A stretch of 24,963 nucleotides of DNA from Bacteroidota bacterium (GTDB lineage: Bacteria > Bacteroidota > Ignavibacteria > Ignavibacteriales > Ignavibacteriaceae). Below, one piece after another: positions 16,479 through 24,571 of the stretch. Both the position numbers and the translations under genes were made by a program. The notes beneath the pieces were generated by a model, which was not told the DNA's origin, ran no database searches, and saw only the letters and a program-made list of their open reading frames with translations. Position 1 is the stretch's first letter. Each line of letters starts with the position of its first letter. Where the stretch lies: positions 1 through 24,963 of the forward strand of contig JAEXTR010000085.1 of the NCBI GenBank assembly GCA_023406915.1, written 5' to 3'.

Positions 16479-19055
16479 ATGAAAGACATACCTATGAAAA
16501 TCACTGTGAACGGAATTGAAAGAGAATATAATGGAGATCCAAATATTTCATTACTGAAATTTCTCCGAAATGTTGTTGGTGTCACTTCTCCGAAAAATGG
16601 ATGCGGGCCTCAGGGAACGTGCGGTTGCTGCACAGTTGATTTGAATGGCAGATCTATCCTTTCCTGTTCCACTCCAGTTCACAAAGCAGATGGTGGTGTG
16701 GTGTACACTATTGAAGGGCTGGATGAATACTTCCAGCGCACGATAGCTCATGCGTTTGTGGAGAAGGGTGGCGTGCAGTGCGGATTTTGCATACCGGGAA
16801 TCGTGATGACAGCAAAGGTGCTGCTTGAGCGAAATCCTGCCCCTACGAGAAAGCAGATCACGCAGGCACTGACTCCGCATCTTTGCCGTTGTACAGGGTA
16901 TAAAAAGATTATTGACTCGATTGAATACGCGGCAGAAGCCATCAGAGAGAGAAGGGAAATACCAAAGCCGAAGAATGATGGTAAGGTCGGGGGGCGTCAG
17001 CCAAAGTATGATTCAGAAAAACTTGTACTTGGTCAGAGTTACTATGTTGCCGATATAGTTATGCCGAATATGCTCTTCGGTGTTTTAAAGTTCTCAGATC
17101 ATCCGCGTGCAATTGTGAAATCAATCAACCCAGAGCGGGCACTAGCGCATCCCGGAGTTGAGCGTGTAGTTACAGCAAAGGATATCCCTGGTCAGCGTTA
17201 CCAGGGACTGATTGTGAAAGACTGGCCACAAATGGTTGATATTGGTGAAGAAACCAGGTATATCGGAGATGTACTGGCTGTTGTTGTCGCAAAAACTGAA
17301 GATATTGCCCGTGAAGCTGTGCAGATGATTGAAGTAGAATATGAGGTACTTCCACCAGTATCTGATCCTGAGAAGGCGCTGCTTCCCGGAACTCCGAATA
17401 TCCACCCGAAAGGGAATCTTCTTTCAAATTGTGATATCAAGCGGGGTGACCTGGATAATGCCATTGCGAATACTGCATTTGTATCAAAGGGGACCTATCA
17501 TACACAGCGGATTGAGCATGCTTTTATGGAGACAGAATGTGCGGTTGCACAGGCAACTGAGCTTGGTATTGAGGTACTGTCACAGGGACAGGGTGTATAT
17601 GAGGATCAAAAACAAATAGCTTCTTATCTGAACCTTCCTTTGGAGCAGGTGAGGGTTATACTGGTACCAATTGGAGGCGGATTTGGCGGCAAGGAAGACC
17701 TTACTGTTCAGGCTCACGCTGCTCTTTGTGCACACTTATTAAGAGTACCCGTAAAAATCCGGCTCAACAGGGATGAATCCATTATTATGCATCCAAAACG
17801 TCACCCGATGAGAATGCATTATGAGGTTGGATGCGATGTGGATGGACATTTTACCTATCTGAAAGCAGATATCCTTGGTGATACAGGAGCATACGCATCA
17901 GTTGGTATGAAAGTATTGGAAAGGGCTGCAGGTCATGCGACTGGTCCGTATCATATACCGTGTGTTGATCTGACTAGTAAGGCTGTATATACGAATAATC
18001 TACCCTGCGGAGCTATGAGAGGATTTGGAGTGAATCAGACTGCATTCGCGATTGAGAGTTGCATTGATGATCTTTGTGCTCAGGGAGGCTTTGACCGCTG
18101 GCAATTCCGTTATGATAATGCCCTGACGGAAGGAAGCATGACCTCAACAGGTCAGAAACTTAACAGGGGTGTGGGAATCAGAAGCACCTTACTGGCATTG
18201 AAAGATGAGTTTCAAAATGCCAAATACGCTGGTATTGCCTGCGGGATTAAAAACACAGGTATTGGCAATGGTATGAACGACGAAGGTAAAATCGTGATCG
18301 AGATTATTGCATCTGATAAAGTGATTTTGAATCACGGCTGGACTGAGATGGGACAAGGTGTGAATACCATGGCGGTTCAGTTTGTGCATCATGAGACAGG
18401 AATTGATCCTTCAATAATTTCAGTCGTGGTGGATACCAAAGCAAAAGCTGTATCGGGTATGACCACAGCATCACGCGCCACTTCGATCATTGGAAACTCA
18501 ATCGCGAATACGTGCATTAAACTACGGGAAGACCTTAGTAATCATACTCTGGACCAGCTTGTTGGTAAAAAGTATGAAGGGCAGTGGGTTTGTGACTGGA
18601 CAACGAAGCCTGGAAAAGAGACGGATGAAATAATCACTCATTATTCCTACAGTTACGCCACTCAGGTTGTAGTATTAAATGATGAGGGTGAAATTGACAC
18701 AATCTATGCTGCACACGACGCAGGAAGGATCATTAATCCCACTTTGTTTGAAGGTCAGATTGAGGGTTCTGTGCACATGGGACTTGGTTATGCAATCTCG
18801 GAAGACCTACCACTTGAAGAGTGCAGACCAGTGAGTACAAAGCTAAGAGATTGTGGAATACTCCGCGCAAAACAGACACCAAAAATAATTGTGAAGGGTA
18901 TCGAAGTGCCTGATCCACATGGACCGCATGGCAGCAAAGGTGTAGGTGAAATTGGATTAGTACCTACCGCAGGTGCAGTAGCGAATGCTTTTTGTCAATA
19001 TGATGGCACACGGTATTACAGGCTTCCGATTAAGGAACGGGTGAAGGCTCAATAG
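16479..19055 (+). CDS. xdhD: XdhD-type molybdenum hydroxylase (2Fe-2S plus molybdopterin domains)
   Basis: This 858-residue protein fuses the 2Fe-2S subunit directly to the molybdopterin catalytic domains and has no FAD domain, as in E. coli XdhD (about 956 aa), the 'selenium-dependent xanthine dehydrogenase' family. Cluster cysteines are C42, C48, C51, C63, C101, C104, C136 and C138. Molybdenum-site residues by family position are E406 (GGGFGGKE), R514 (GAMRGFGVNQ) and E824 (GVGEIG), with WTEMGQGVNTM at about 621-631. Any selenium would be a cofactor ligand, so selenium dependence cannot be seen in the sequence. With no FAD domain it needs a redox partner, and YgfK, 8 bp upstream, is the obvious candidate. 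ATG 16479 or the in-frame ATG at 16494 could be the start. The 3' end overlaps the convergent mocA by 26 bp. Confidence 0.88.
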   Translation: MKDIPMKITVNGIEREYNGDPNISLLKFLRNVVGVTSPKNGCGPQGTCGCCTVDLNGRSILSCSTPVHKADGGVVYTIEGLDEYFQRTIAHAFVEKGGVQCGFCIPGIVMTAKVLLERNPAPTRKQITQALTPHLCRCTGYKKIIDSIEYAAEAIRERREIPKPKNDGKVGGRQPKYDSEKLVLGQSYYVADIVMPNMLFGVLKFSDHPRAIVKSINPERALAHPGVERVVTAKDIPGQRYQGLIVKDWPQMVDIGEETRYIGDVLAVVVAKTEDIAREAVQMIEVEYEVLPPVSDPEKALLPGTPNIHPKGNLLSNCDIKRGDLDNAIANTAFVSKGTYHTQRIEHAFMETECAVAQATELGIEVLSQGQGVYEDQKQIASYLNLPLEQVRVILVPIGGGFGGKEDLTVQAHAALCAHLLRVPVKIRLNRDESIIMHPKRHPMRMHYEVGCDVDGHFTYLKADILGDTGAYASVGMKVLERAAGHATGPYHIPCVDLTSKAVYTNNLPCGAMRGFGVNQTAFAIESCIDDLCAQGGFDRWQFRYDNALTEGSMTSTGQKLNRGVGIRSTLLALKDEFQNAKYAGIACGIKNTGIGNGMNDEGKIVIEIIASDKVILNHGWTEMGQGVNTMAVQFVHHETGIDPSIISVVVDTKAKAVSGMTTASRATSIIGNSIANTCIKLREDLSNHTLDQLVGKKYEGQWVCDWTTKPGKETDEIITHYSYSYATQVVVLNDEGEIDTIYAAHDAGRIINPTLFEGQIEGSVHMGLGYAISEDLPLEECRPVSTKLRDCGILRAKQTPKIIVKGIEVPDPHGPHGSKGVGEIGLVPTAGAVANAFCQYDGTRYYRLPIKERVKAQ

Positions 19056-19641
19056 CTGAGCTATTGAGGTATTTTTGATAGTCCTCCGGAGTATCGATAT
19101 CCTGAAGAATTTCCGGATAGGGGAGGTCGACAGTGCCACGGATAATACCTTCGTGACTTCTTATTTCCCGGAGCATCATGTCGGGTTTTGCGTTGAGGAT
19201 ATACGGAATGACATCTTTTCTGATCAGCATTGGATGTCCTGCACGATTCAGGTACTTAGGCTGTATCCAGTTTGCATCCCTAGAAGCAAATTGAAGGAAA
19301 TCAGGGTAAAAATCATGCGGCAGGTGCGGCTGATCGATAAAATGATACAGGGTAAATTCTGTCTTTACTTCTGACAGTCCTGTTTGTAATGAGGACAGCA
19401 TTCCGTGTTCAAACTTCTCATTGTGTGCCAGCATAACATCTGTCACCTTCCCGAACGCTGCAAGTCTTTCATGATGTGCACCGGTAACAATTATCACCGA
19501 ATTGCAAACAGGTAGCAGTTTCTCCAGGATGCTTTGCAGAAAGGATTTTCCCTGGTATTGCATTAGTGGTTTCCACTTACCCATTCTGCCAGATTTCCCG
19601 GCAGCGAGGATTACTCCAGTGACTTCCTCCTTATTAATCAT
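19030..19641 (-). CDS. mocA: MocA-type molybdenum cofactor nucleotidyltransferase
   Basis: MocA-type enzymes transfer CMP from CTP to molybdopterin, making the molybdopterin cytosine dinucleotide used by xanthine dehydrogenase-family enzymes. The 203-residue protein has the MobA/MocA nucleotide-binding start VILAAGKSGRMGKWKPL (10-26), with LAAG and the Arg-Met-Gly run, K24 as the likely phosphate contact, and a later HFIDQPHLP segment typical of NTP-transferase type 3. E. coli YgfJ/MocA occupies a similar place in the purine region. Cytidylyl rather than guanylyl specificity is inferred from the two adjacent xanthine dehydrogenase-family enzymes. The start overlaps the upstream PLP-enzyme gene by 8 bp, which implies coupled translation. 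The last codons overlap xdhD on the other strand and run through a palindrome. Confidence 0.85.
   Translation of the reverse strand: MINKEEVTGVILAAGKSGRMGKWKPLMQYQGKSFLQSILEKLLPVCNSVIIVTGAHHERLAAFGKVTDVMLAHNEKFEHGMLSSLQTGLSEVKTEFTLYHFIDQPHLPHDFYPDFLQFASRDANWIQPKYLNRAGHPMLIRKDVIPYILNAKPDMMLREIRSHEGIIRGTVDLPYPEILQDIDTPEDYQKYLNSSAIEPSPVP
19048..19068 (+). terminator. Palindrome and T-run: probable terminator of the xdhABC-ygfK-xdhD transcript
   Basis: CTCAATAG (19048-19055) and CTATTGAG (19061-19068) are perfect reverse complements around a 5-nt CTGAG centre. With inner pairs the symmetry extends to 10-bp arms around one central base. The left arm contains the xdhD TAG stop (19053-19055). On the plus strand the stem is followed two bases later by TATTTTT, which fits an intrinsic terminator. 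On the minus strand no T-run follows, so mocA transcription should pass through. The palindrome also encodes the C-terminal residues of mocA. Confidence 0.6.
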
Positions 19642-20920
19642 TACAGATCAGTTCAAACCATTCCTTACCGGTGCGGCATGGGGGTTTTTCATTCCATTGG
19701 CTGAGTACTGAAACATCCTTGAGACCATTGCCTGTGATCAGTAGGAGAGTCTTCTCTTTTTGAGTAAAGTAACCTTCGTCGGTCAGTTGAAGATATCCGG
19801 CGAACGCTGCTGCACATGAAGGTTCAGCGAGGATTCCAAATTGTTGTGCCATCATTTTTTGTGCATCTAAGATCGCAGTATCATCACAGACCACTGCTCT
19901 GCCACCACTTACTCTGACCGCTTCAGCAGCCATATACAGGTTGCTCGGAGCACCTGCACTGATACTGTCAGCAATAGTGTTTGCAGGTTGATACTCAAAC
20001 GTAGCTTTCTCAAGATATCTTGCAAGCGCATTGCTGCCTTTAGCCTGTACCGCAATCAACGCAGGTATAGTGTCAATCCAACCAAGTTTTTTGAGGTCAG
20101 AGAATCCCTTGTACAAACCTGCGATGATAACACCATCACCAACCGGTACGAGGATTTTGTGTGGCAGGGCTCCGCCTGATGAAAGATACATATCGAAGGC
20201 GCCCCATTTTTTCCCTTCGATCGTCAGGGGATTGTGTGCGGTGTTCCGGCTGAACCAACGTTTTTTAGCGGCGATTTCCATTGAGGCATCAAACGCATCA
20301 TCATAGCTACCCTGCACCAGATAGATATTTGCACCGAACGACTGAATTTGAATTCTCTTCGCATCAGGTATTCTCTCCGGCACGAAAATCTGAGCTTTCA
20401 TACCTAGACGTGCACAGATTCCAGCCAAGGAAGACCCTGCATTTCCTGTGGAAGCAGCACTGATCTCTGTAATGCCAAGCTGTAATGCTTTTACGGCAGT
20501 GATAATTGTTGCCCGGTCCTTAAATGAAAGGGTAGGATTCCTCGTTTCATCCTGGATATAGACAGTTCTGTCTTTCCACCTGAATTGCTGAATGCCTATT
20601 CCACCAAGAGATACTCTTTCGAGGAGTTCCTCACTGATTCCCTCTATTACAGGCAGATCATCATGACTAACCTGTAAAGGCAGGTAGGAGGCAAAGTTAC
20701 CGAATTTACCCGGCATCATAGAAAGAAAGTGATCTTTATGAAGATAACGCTTTACATGATCAAGATCATACTCATATTGCAATACACCCTGAAGGGGAGT
20801 GTTCTTTTCTGATTTTCCACAAGCCGGACAGAGGTACTGAAAACCGTCTGGGTGAAGCTCGATGGTTTCGGCTGAAAATGTTTTGCTGCAATCGTTGCAT
20901 TGATAATGGTAGTGTTTCAT
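19634..20920 (-). CDS. Threonine-synthase-like PLP (fold-type II) enzyme with zinc ribbon
   Basis: The 428-residue protein has an N-terminal zinc ribbon (C8, C11, C31, C34). The PLP-dependent fold-type II core has the Schiff-base lysine K134 in NPTLSFKDRA, and the phosphate/substrate loop STGNAGSS near 154-161. It ends with ITGNGLKD, another ThrC-family block. By sequence it is a threonine-synthase relative. By position, however, it lies between ygeW and mocA in a purine catabolic operon with no threonine biosynthesis gene nearby. In E. coli the corresponding PLP enzyme is YgeX, diaminopropionate ammonia-lyase, also fold type II but a different subfamily. It may therefore be a diaminopropionate (or related amino acid) ammonia-lyase replacing YgeX. 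True threonine synthase is the alternative. A hairpin sits immediately upstream, and mocA overlaps its 3' end by 8 bp. Confidence 0.85.
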   Translation of the reverse strand: MKHYHYQCNDCSKTFSAETIELHPDGFQYLCPACGKSEKNTPLQGVLQYEYDLDHVKRYLHKDHFLSMMPGKFGNFASYLPLQVSHDDLPVIEGISEELLERVSLGGIGIQQFRWKDRTVYIQDETRNPTLSFKDRATIITAVKALQLGITEISAASTGNAGSSLAGICARLGMKAQIFVPERIPDAKRIQIQSFGANIYLVQGSYDDAFDASMEIAAKKRWFSRNTAHNPLTIEGKKWGAFDMYLSSGGALPHKILVPVGDGVIIAGLYKGFSDLKKLGWIDTIPALIAVQAKGSNALARYLEKATFEYQPANTIADSISAGAPSNLYMAAEAVRVSGGRAVVCDDTAILDAQKMMAQQFGILAEPSCAAAFAGYLQLTDEGYFTQKEKTLLLITGNGLKDVSVLSQWNEKPPCRTGKEWFELICND

Positions 20921-20933
20921 GGCAGTATAAGAA

Positions 20934-20965
20934 AAAGGTCTGTGAGCATGAACCCACAGACCTTT
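20934..20965 (-). terminator. Intrinsic terminator or attenuator between ygeW and the PLP-enzyme gene
   Basis: AAAGGTCTGTG (20934-20944) and CACAGACCTTT (20955-20965) form a perfect 11-bp stem with a 10-nt loop. Read on the minus strand, the distal arm runs into TTTTTCTTAT, giving a stem plus U-rich tail typical of rho-independent terminators. It lies 23 bp after the ygeW stop. Only about 11-14 bp remain between the T-rich tail and the next start codon (20920), too little for a normal promoter. Partial termination within the operon is the simplest reading. Confidence 0.7.
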
Positions 20966-20988
20966 ACGATTATGAATTGAATGAATTC

Positions 20989-21999
20989 TTACATAGTAAG
21001 TGACATGATTGCCTTAGCAGTATGAAGTCTGTTTTCTGCTTCATCATAGACAACCGAGATATTCGGATCGTCAATGATAGCATCGATAACTTCATTGTTA
21101 CGGTCTGCTGGTAAAGCATGCATAAGTTTTACGTTTTTGTCAGCGAGCTTAATCCGCTTTTCATCGCAGATCCAGCTTCTGTACTTTTCAAGGTTTACTT
21201 TCATCTCTTTCTTGCACTCATCTTCATTTGCGAGGAAGTAATCCACCGGATAAGCACCAAAACCGCCCCAGTTCTTCGGGATGACGATATGTGCACCTTC
21301 AAAAGCTTCATCCATATCGTTTACAACACGAACGCTTCCGCCATTAGCAGCGGCATTTTTGTGTGCACGGTCAATGATATCCTGGCTGAGCGGAAACTCT
21401 TTTGGATGTGCGATGGTCAGGTCGATTCCATAGCGAGGGAACAGGAGAGCCTGTGACTGTGGAACGGAGTGAGGTTTTGAATGGGTGTTTGCATAAGCCC
21501 ATGAGACGGTCACTTTCAGACCCTTTGGGTTTTTACCGAATTTTTCAAAAATGGTCATCATATCAGCTAACCCCTGGAAAGGATGGTAAATATCATCCTG
21601 CAGAGACATCACAGGTTTTTTGCTGTGTGCTGCCATTTCATTCAGATACTTGTTTCCGATACTGTAAAAACAGTTTCTGGAAGCTATTCCATGACCCATA
21701 CGGGAGAGGATAATGGCAGTATCCTTTGCAGATTCACCGTGGGAGAGCTGCATCTTATCTTCAGTAAGATCATGAGCGTGACCACCCAGTTGTGTCATTC
21801 CTGCTTCCATCGAGTTTCTTGTTCTGGTTGACTGCTCAAAGAAAATCATGAAGAGAGTTTTATCCTGTAATACTCTGGTTGGTACTTCATTATAAAACTT
21901 ATCTTTTAATTCGAATGAGCGTTCAAATACTACATCTAACTCTTCGCGTGTCCAGTCGTCTTCACTTAAAAAGTGCTTACCTTTATATAATGCTTCCAT
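20989..21999 (-). CDS. ygeW: YgeW-type transcarbamylase (knotted carbamoyltransferase family)
   Basis: This is a carbamoyltransferase of the aspartate/ornithine transcarbamylase superfamily. In the catabolic direction such an enzyme would release carbamoyl phosphate from a ureido compound, allowing ATP formation. In 336 residues it has the carbamoyl-phosphate motif STRTR (57-61), HPFQGLADMMTI (139-150) in place of HPCQ, a segment TVSWAYANTHSKPHSVPQ (164-181) typical of the YgeW/acetylornithine branch, and MHALPADR (293-300). The last has Ala where ornithine transcarbamylase has the Cys of HCLP. It is shorter than E. coli YgeW (about 396 aa from memory). The substrate of YgeW enzymes has long been unclear; a diaminopropionate-derived ureido compound fits the neighbourhood. 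ygeY ends 32 bp upstream, and a terminator-like hairpin follows downstream. Confidence 0.86.
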   Translation of the reverse strand: MEALYKGKHFLSEDDWTREELDVVFERSFELKDKFYNEVPTRVLQDKTLFMIFFEQSTRTRNSMEAGMTQLGGHAHDLTEDKMQLSHGESAKDTAIILSRMGHGIASRNCFYSIGNKYLNEMAAHSKKPVMSLQDDIYHPFQGLADMMTIFEKFGKNPKGLKVTVSWAYANTHSKPHSVPQSQALLFPRYGIDLTIAHPKEFPLSQDIIDRAHKNAAANGGSVRVVNDMDEAFEGAHIVIPKNWGGFGAYPVDYFLANEDECKKEMKVNLEKYRSWICDEKRIKLADKNVKLMHALPADRNNEVIDAIIDDPNISVVYDEAENRLHTAKAIMSLTM

Positions 22000-22031
22000 A
22001 GTCTTGCTTTCGTTTAATAGTGATAATTATG

Positions 22032-23216
22032 TTAAAAAGTCTGTACAAAGTGAGCATAGAATGCTGATGCCTTCACCAGATGGTCAACGGGGACTTTCTC
22101 GTTTGGTGCGTGTGCAAGGACTTCGTTCCCCGGGCCGTAACCAACAACGGGAACACCATGTTTTCCGTTAATAGTCACACCATTTGTGGAGAAGGTCCAT
22201 TTATCTACAAATGCAGGCTCTCCGAAAAGATCTTTCGTTGATGAAATAGCAGTTTGAATTACCGGGTGTGATTCTTCAATCTTCCAGGTTGGATAGTATT
22301 TTTCCATACCATAGTTTAATCCGGTGTAGGCTGTCTTATCATAATGGAGCAACTCAACTTTTGCGTTCATTCCGGCAACAAGCTCTCTGATCTGGTTCAT
22401 GGCAAGTTCTTTGTCTTCACCCCAGGTGAGTCGTCTATCGAGATGAATCTTTGCAAAATCTGAAACTGCACATAAAGATGGGCTGGAGGAAACGAACTCA
22501 GTGACTGTGATGCTCCCTTTTCCGAGGAATTCATCATGTGCCAAACGCTCATTTAACTTCTCAACTTCCAAAGCGGTTTTTGACGCCATATAGATGGCAT
22601 TGATACCGCGTTCGGGAGCGCTGCCATGGGAGGAAAGACCGTAAAAGGAGACCTCTATTTCCATCCGGCCACGGTGACCGCGATAGATGTTCAGGTTTGT
22701 GGGTTCGGTTACAACTACACAGTGAGGAACGATTTTTTCTTCTTCAATGATGTAGTTCCAGCAAAGCCCATCACAATCCTCTTCCATTACAGTTCCGGTA
22801 ACATACAGCGTCACATCGTTCTGAAGCCCTAAGTCCTTGATGATCTTTCCGGCAGTAATTGCTGCCACTGGTCCGCCAGTCTGATCAACAGTGCCTCTAC
22901 CATGCACGTATCCGTCCTCAATGTCACCTGATAGGGGGTGCTTTTCCCAGGCATCAAGGTTACCAAGGTCTACTGTGTCAATGTGCCCGTCAATCGCAAT
23001 GATCTTCTTTCCAGTGCCAATTCTGCCGATTGCATTACCCAGACCGTCGATCCTGGCTTCATCGAACCCGGCTTCAAGCATCATTGTAACCATAGCGGCT
23101 GCAACTTCTTTTTCTTCACCACTGAGTGATTTTATTTTGATTAACGTAGATAAATTCTTTGCTGTATAATCGCGGTATGCTTCTGCTTTCTGGATTATTT
23201 GCTGTGCTAAATCCAT
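22032..23216 (-). CDS. ygeY: YgeY-family M20 metallohydrolase
   Basis: The 394-residue protein is a di-zinc M20 amidohydrolase/peptidase. The full metal and catalytic set is visible: H78 and D80 (IDGHIDTV), D111 (GRGTVDQTGG), catalytic E145 with ligand E146 (VMEEDCDG), E171 (VVTEPTN) and H369 (LAHAPNE). The bacterial dimerisation domain lies between about 180 and 295. M20 relatives include ArgE, DapE and carbamoyl-amino-acid hydrolases. In the purine cluster the likely job is cleaving an N-carbamoyl or amide bond in a ring-opened intermediate just before YgeW acts. The label 'selenium metabolism-linked' comes from genome co-occurrence only. An AAAGGA sequence 4-5 nt before the ATG at 23216 is one of the few Shine-Dalgarno-like sites here. 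It lies 20 bp after ssnA. Confidence 0.88.
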   Translation of the reverse strand: MDLAQQIIQKAEAYRDYTAKNLSTLIKIKSLSGEEKEVAAAMVTMMLEAGFDEARIDGLGNAIGRIGTGKKIIAIDGHIDTVDLGNLDAWEKHPLSGDIEDGYVHGRGTVDQTGGPVAAITAGKIIKDLGLQNDVTLYVTGTVMEEDCDGLCWNYIIEEEKIVPHCVVVTEPTNLNIYRGHRGRMEIEVSFYGLSSHGSAPERGINAIYMASKTALEVEKLNERLAHDEFLGKGSITVTEFVSSSPSLCAVSDFAKIHLDRRLTWGEDKELAMNQIRELVAGMNAKVELLHYDKTAYTGLNYGMEKYYPTWKIEESHPVIQTAISSTKDLFGEPAFVDKWTFSTNGVTINGKHGVPVVGYGPGNEVLAHAPNEKVPVDHLVKASAFYAHFVQTF

Positions 23217-23236
23217 GATACTATCCTTTTCTGATC

Positions 23237-24571
23237 TTATGATTCTTTTTCAAATGATTGTTTTAATCTGGCGCCCTGAACGGCGATTGAATTAAAATAG
23301 ATATCCTGCGGGAACTGAATCCGCGAATGATCCATCAACAGATTGCCATTCTGAATGACGGTGTGTATGTTTCTTTCGAGAACCCCATAGAGATAATGTC
23401 CCCAAAAAGTATTTTGGTCAAATGGTGTTGGTGGGATGTAGTCCCAGACAATAAGGTCTGCCCTGCTTCCCTGCTGAAGGGTAGGGAAGTCATGGAAGTA
23501 GTGTCTTGCAAATGTAATCTGATCAAAGTAGCTCTTTTTAACGAGGGCGATTGCGTCCCCAAAGCTCATGCCCTGATGCCTGCCGAATAAAAACAGATTG
23601 CGGAATGTGGAGTGCGGTTTCGCATTCATACCGTCAGTACCACAAAGAACCGGAACGCTCGGGGGGAGTTTTGCGAGTGGAGGAAGACCTACCTGGTTGT
23701 TCAGGTTTGAGTCAAAATTATAGACCACTGCTGCACCACTATCGGCAATAATCTTTCTATCCTCATCATCAAGGTGGATGCAGTGTGCAAGGATACTCTT
23801 CCGGTTGAGAAGCCCGAACTTTGCCAGTCGCTTCACAGGGGTTTCTCCGTATTTCTCCATGCTGATGGTACGGTCAGATGCATCTTCGCAAAGGTGAATA
23901 TGAATGCCACAATCGTGAGTCTTTACAAAATCAGCAACCTTTTGTAGTGTAGCATCATCAAGGGTAAAAGATGCATGCAATCCGAATATGCCCTTTACTT
24001 TGTTTGACTGGTGCTTCTCAAGAAACATGACATTTTCTTCGAATCCTGATTTGGATAACTCCTGACCTCCTCTATCGGTAGTCTCAAAACAAACTACTCC
24101 CCGTAGTCCGAAATGGGTTATCTCGGTTGCAATCTGTTTCAGAATTTTTCGTGAAGTATTCGGTGAGGAATGATGATCAAAAATATAAGTAACACCGTTT
24201 CTGATTGACTCCAGGAGAGCCATTTGGGCTGAAGCTGCTATCATGTCTTCATCCAATACGGTATCGAGCTTCCACCAGAGGTTCTCAAGAATGAGTGGAA
24301 AGTCGGCAGTACTCTTTTTTATATCAAGACCCTTTGCGAGACGAGAATAAAAGTGGTCGTGGAAATTGACATTAGGGAGGGTTACTACTCTGCCACCAGC
24401 TTCAATAACATTAGCAGAGAGTATAACCGGTGAAAACCCAACTGTTTTTTCCTTAACCTCTTCGATTTTGGTGATGATTCCATTTTCGATATGAATATTG
24501 CCGAAAACCGGAACAATCTCCCCATCCTTTGGTATACAGAGCCATGCATGCTCAATTTTTAATTCTTTCAT
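23237..24571 (-). CDS. ssnA: SsnA-family aminohydrolase (amidohydrolase superfamily)
   Basis: The 444-residue TIM-barrel metal hydrolase is related to guanine deaminase and chlorohydrolases. The metal-binding set is present: H71 and H73 (NFHDHFYSR), H226 (GIHIHLCED), H263 (LAHCIHLDD) and D313 (GTDGMN). The N-terminal beta-sandwich starts with VFGNIHIENGIITKI. SsnA was first noted in E. coli as affecting stationary-phase survival. In purine clusters it is the expected deaminase or ring-opening hydrolase acting on an oxidised or reduced purine. Its ATG shares one base with the upstream cyclic amidohydrolase TAA (TAATG at 24571), so the two are translationally coupled and probably act consecutively. 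The exact substrate is not readable from the sequence. Confidence 0.88.
   Translation of the reverse strand: MKELKIEHAWLCIPKDGEIVPVFGNIHIENGIITKIEEVKEKTVGFSPVILSANVIEAGGRVVTLPNVNFHDHFYSRLAKGLDIKKSTADFPLILENLWWKLDTVLDEDMIAASAQMALLESIRNGVTYIFDHHSSPNTSRKILKQIATEITHFGLRGVVCFETTDRGGQELSKSGFEENVMFLEKHQSNKVKGIFGLHASFTLDDATLQKVADFVKTHDCGIHIHLCEDASDRTISMEKYGETPVKRLAKFGLLNRKSILAHCIHLDDEDRKIIADSGAAVVYNFDSNLNNQVGLPPLAKLPPSVPVLCGTDGMNAKPHSTFRNLFLFGRHQGMSFGDAIALVKKSYFDQITFARHYFHDFPTLQQGSRADLIVWDYIPPTPFDQNTFWGHYLYGVLERNIHTVIQNGNLLMDHSRIQFPQDIYFNSIAVQGARLKQSFEKES

Noticed and set aside
13186..19055. Selenocysteine (in-frame TGA) in YgfK or XdhD
   Set aside because: Both frames are uninterrupted and the expected cysteines and motifs are complete; any selenium would be a cofactor ligand rather than an encoded residue.
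19070..19077. A second TATTTTTG promoter-like box on the plus strand
   Set aside because: It is identical to the gatE box, but no plus-strand gene follows. It is better explained as the T-run of the xdhD terminator.
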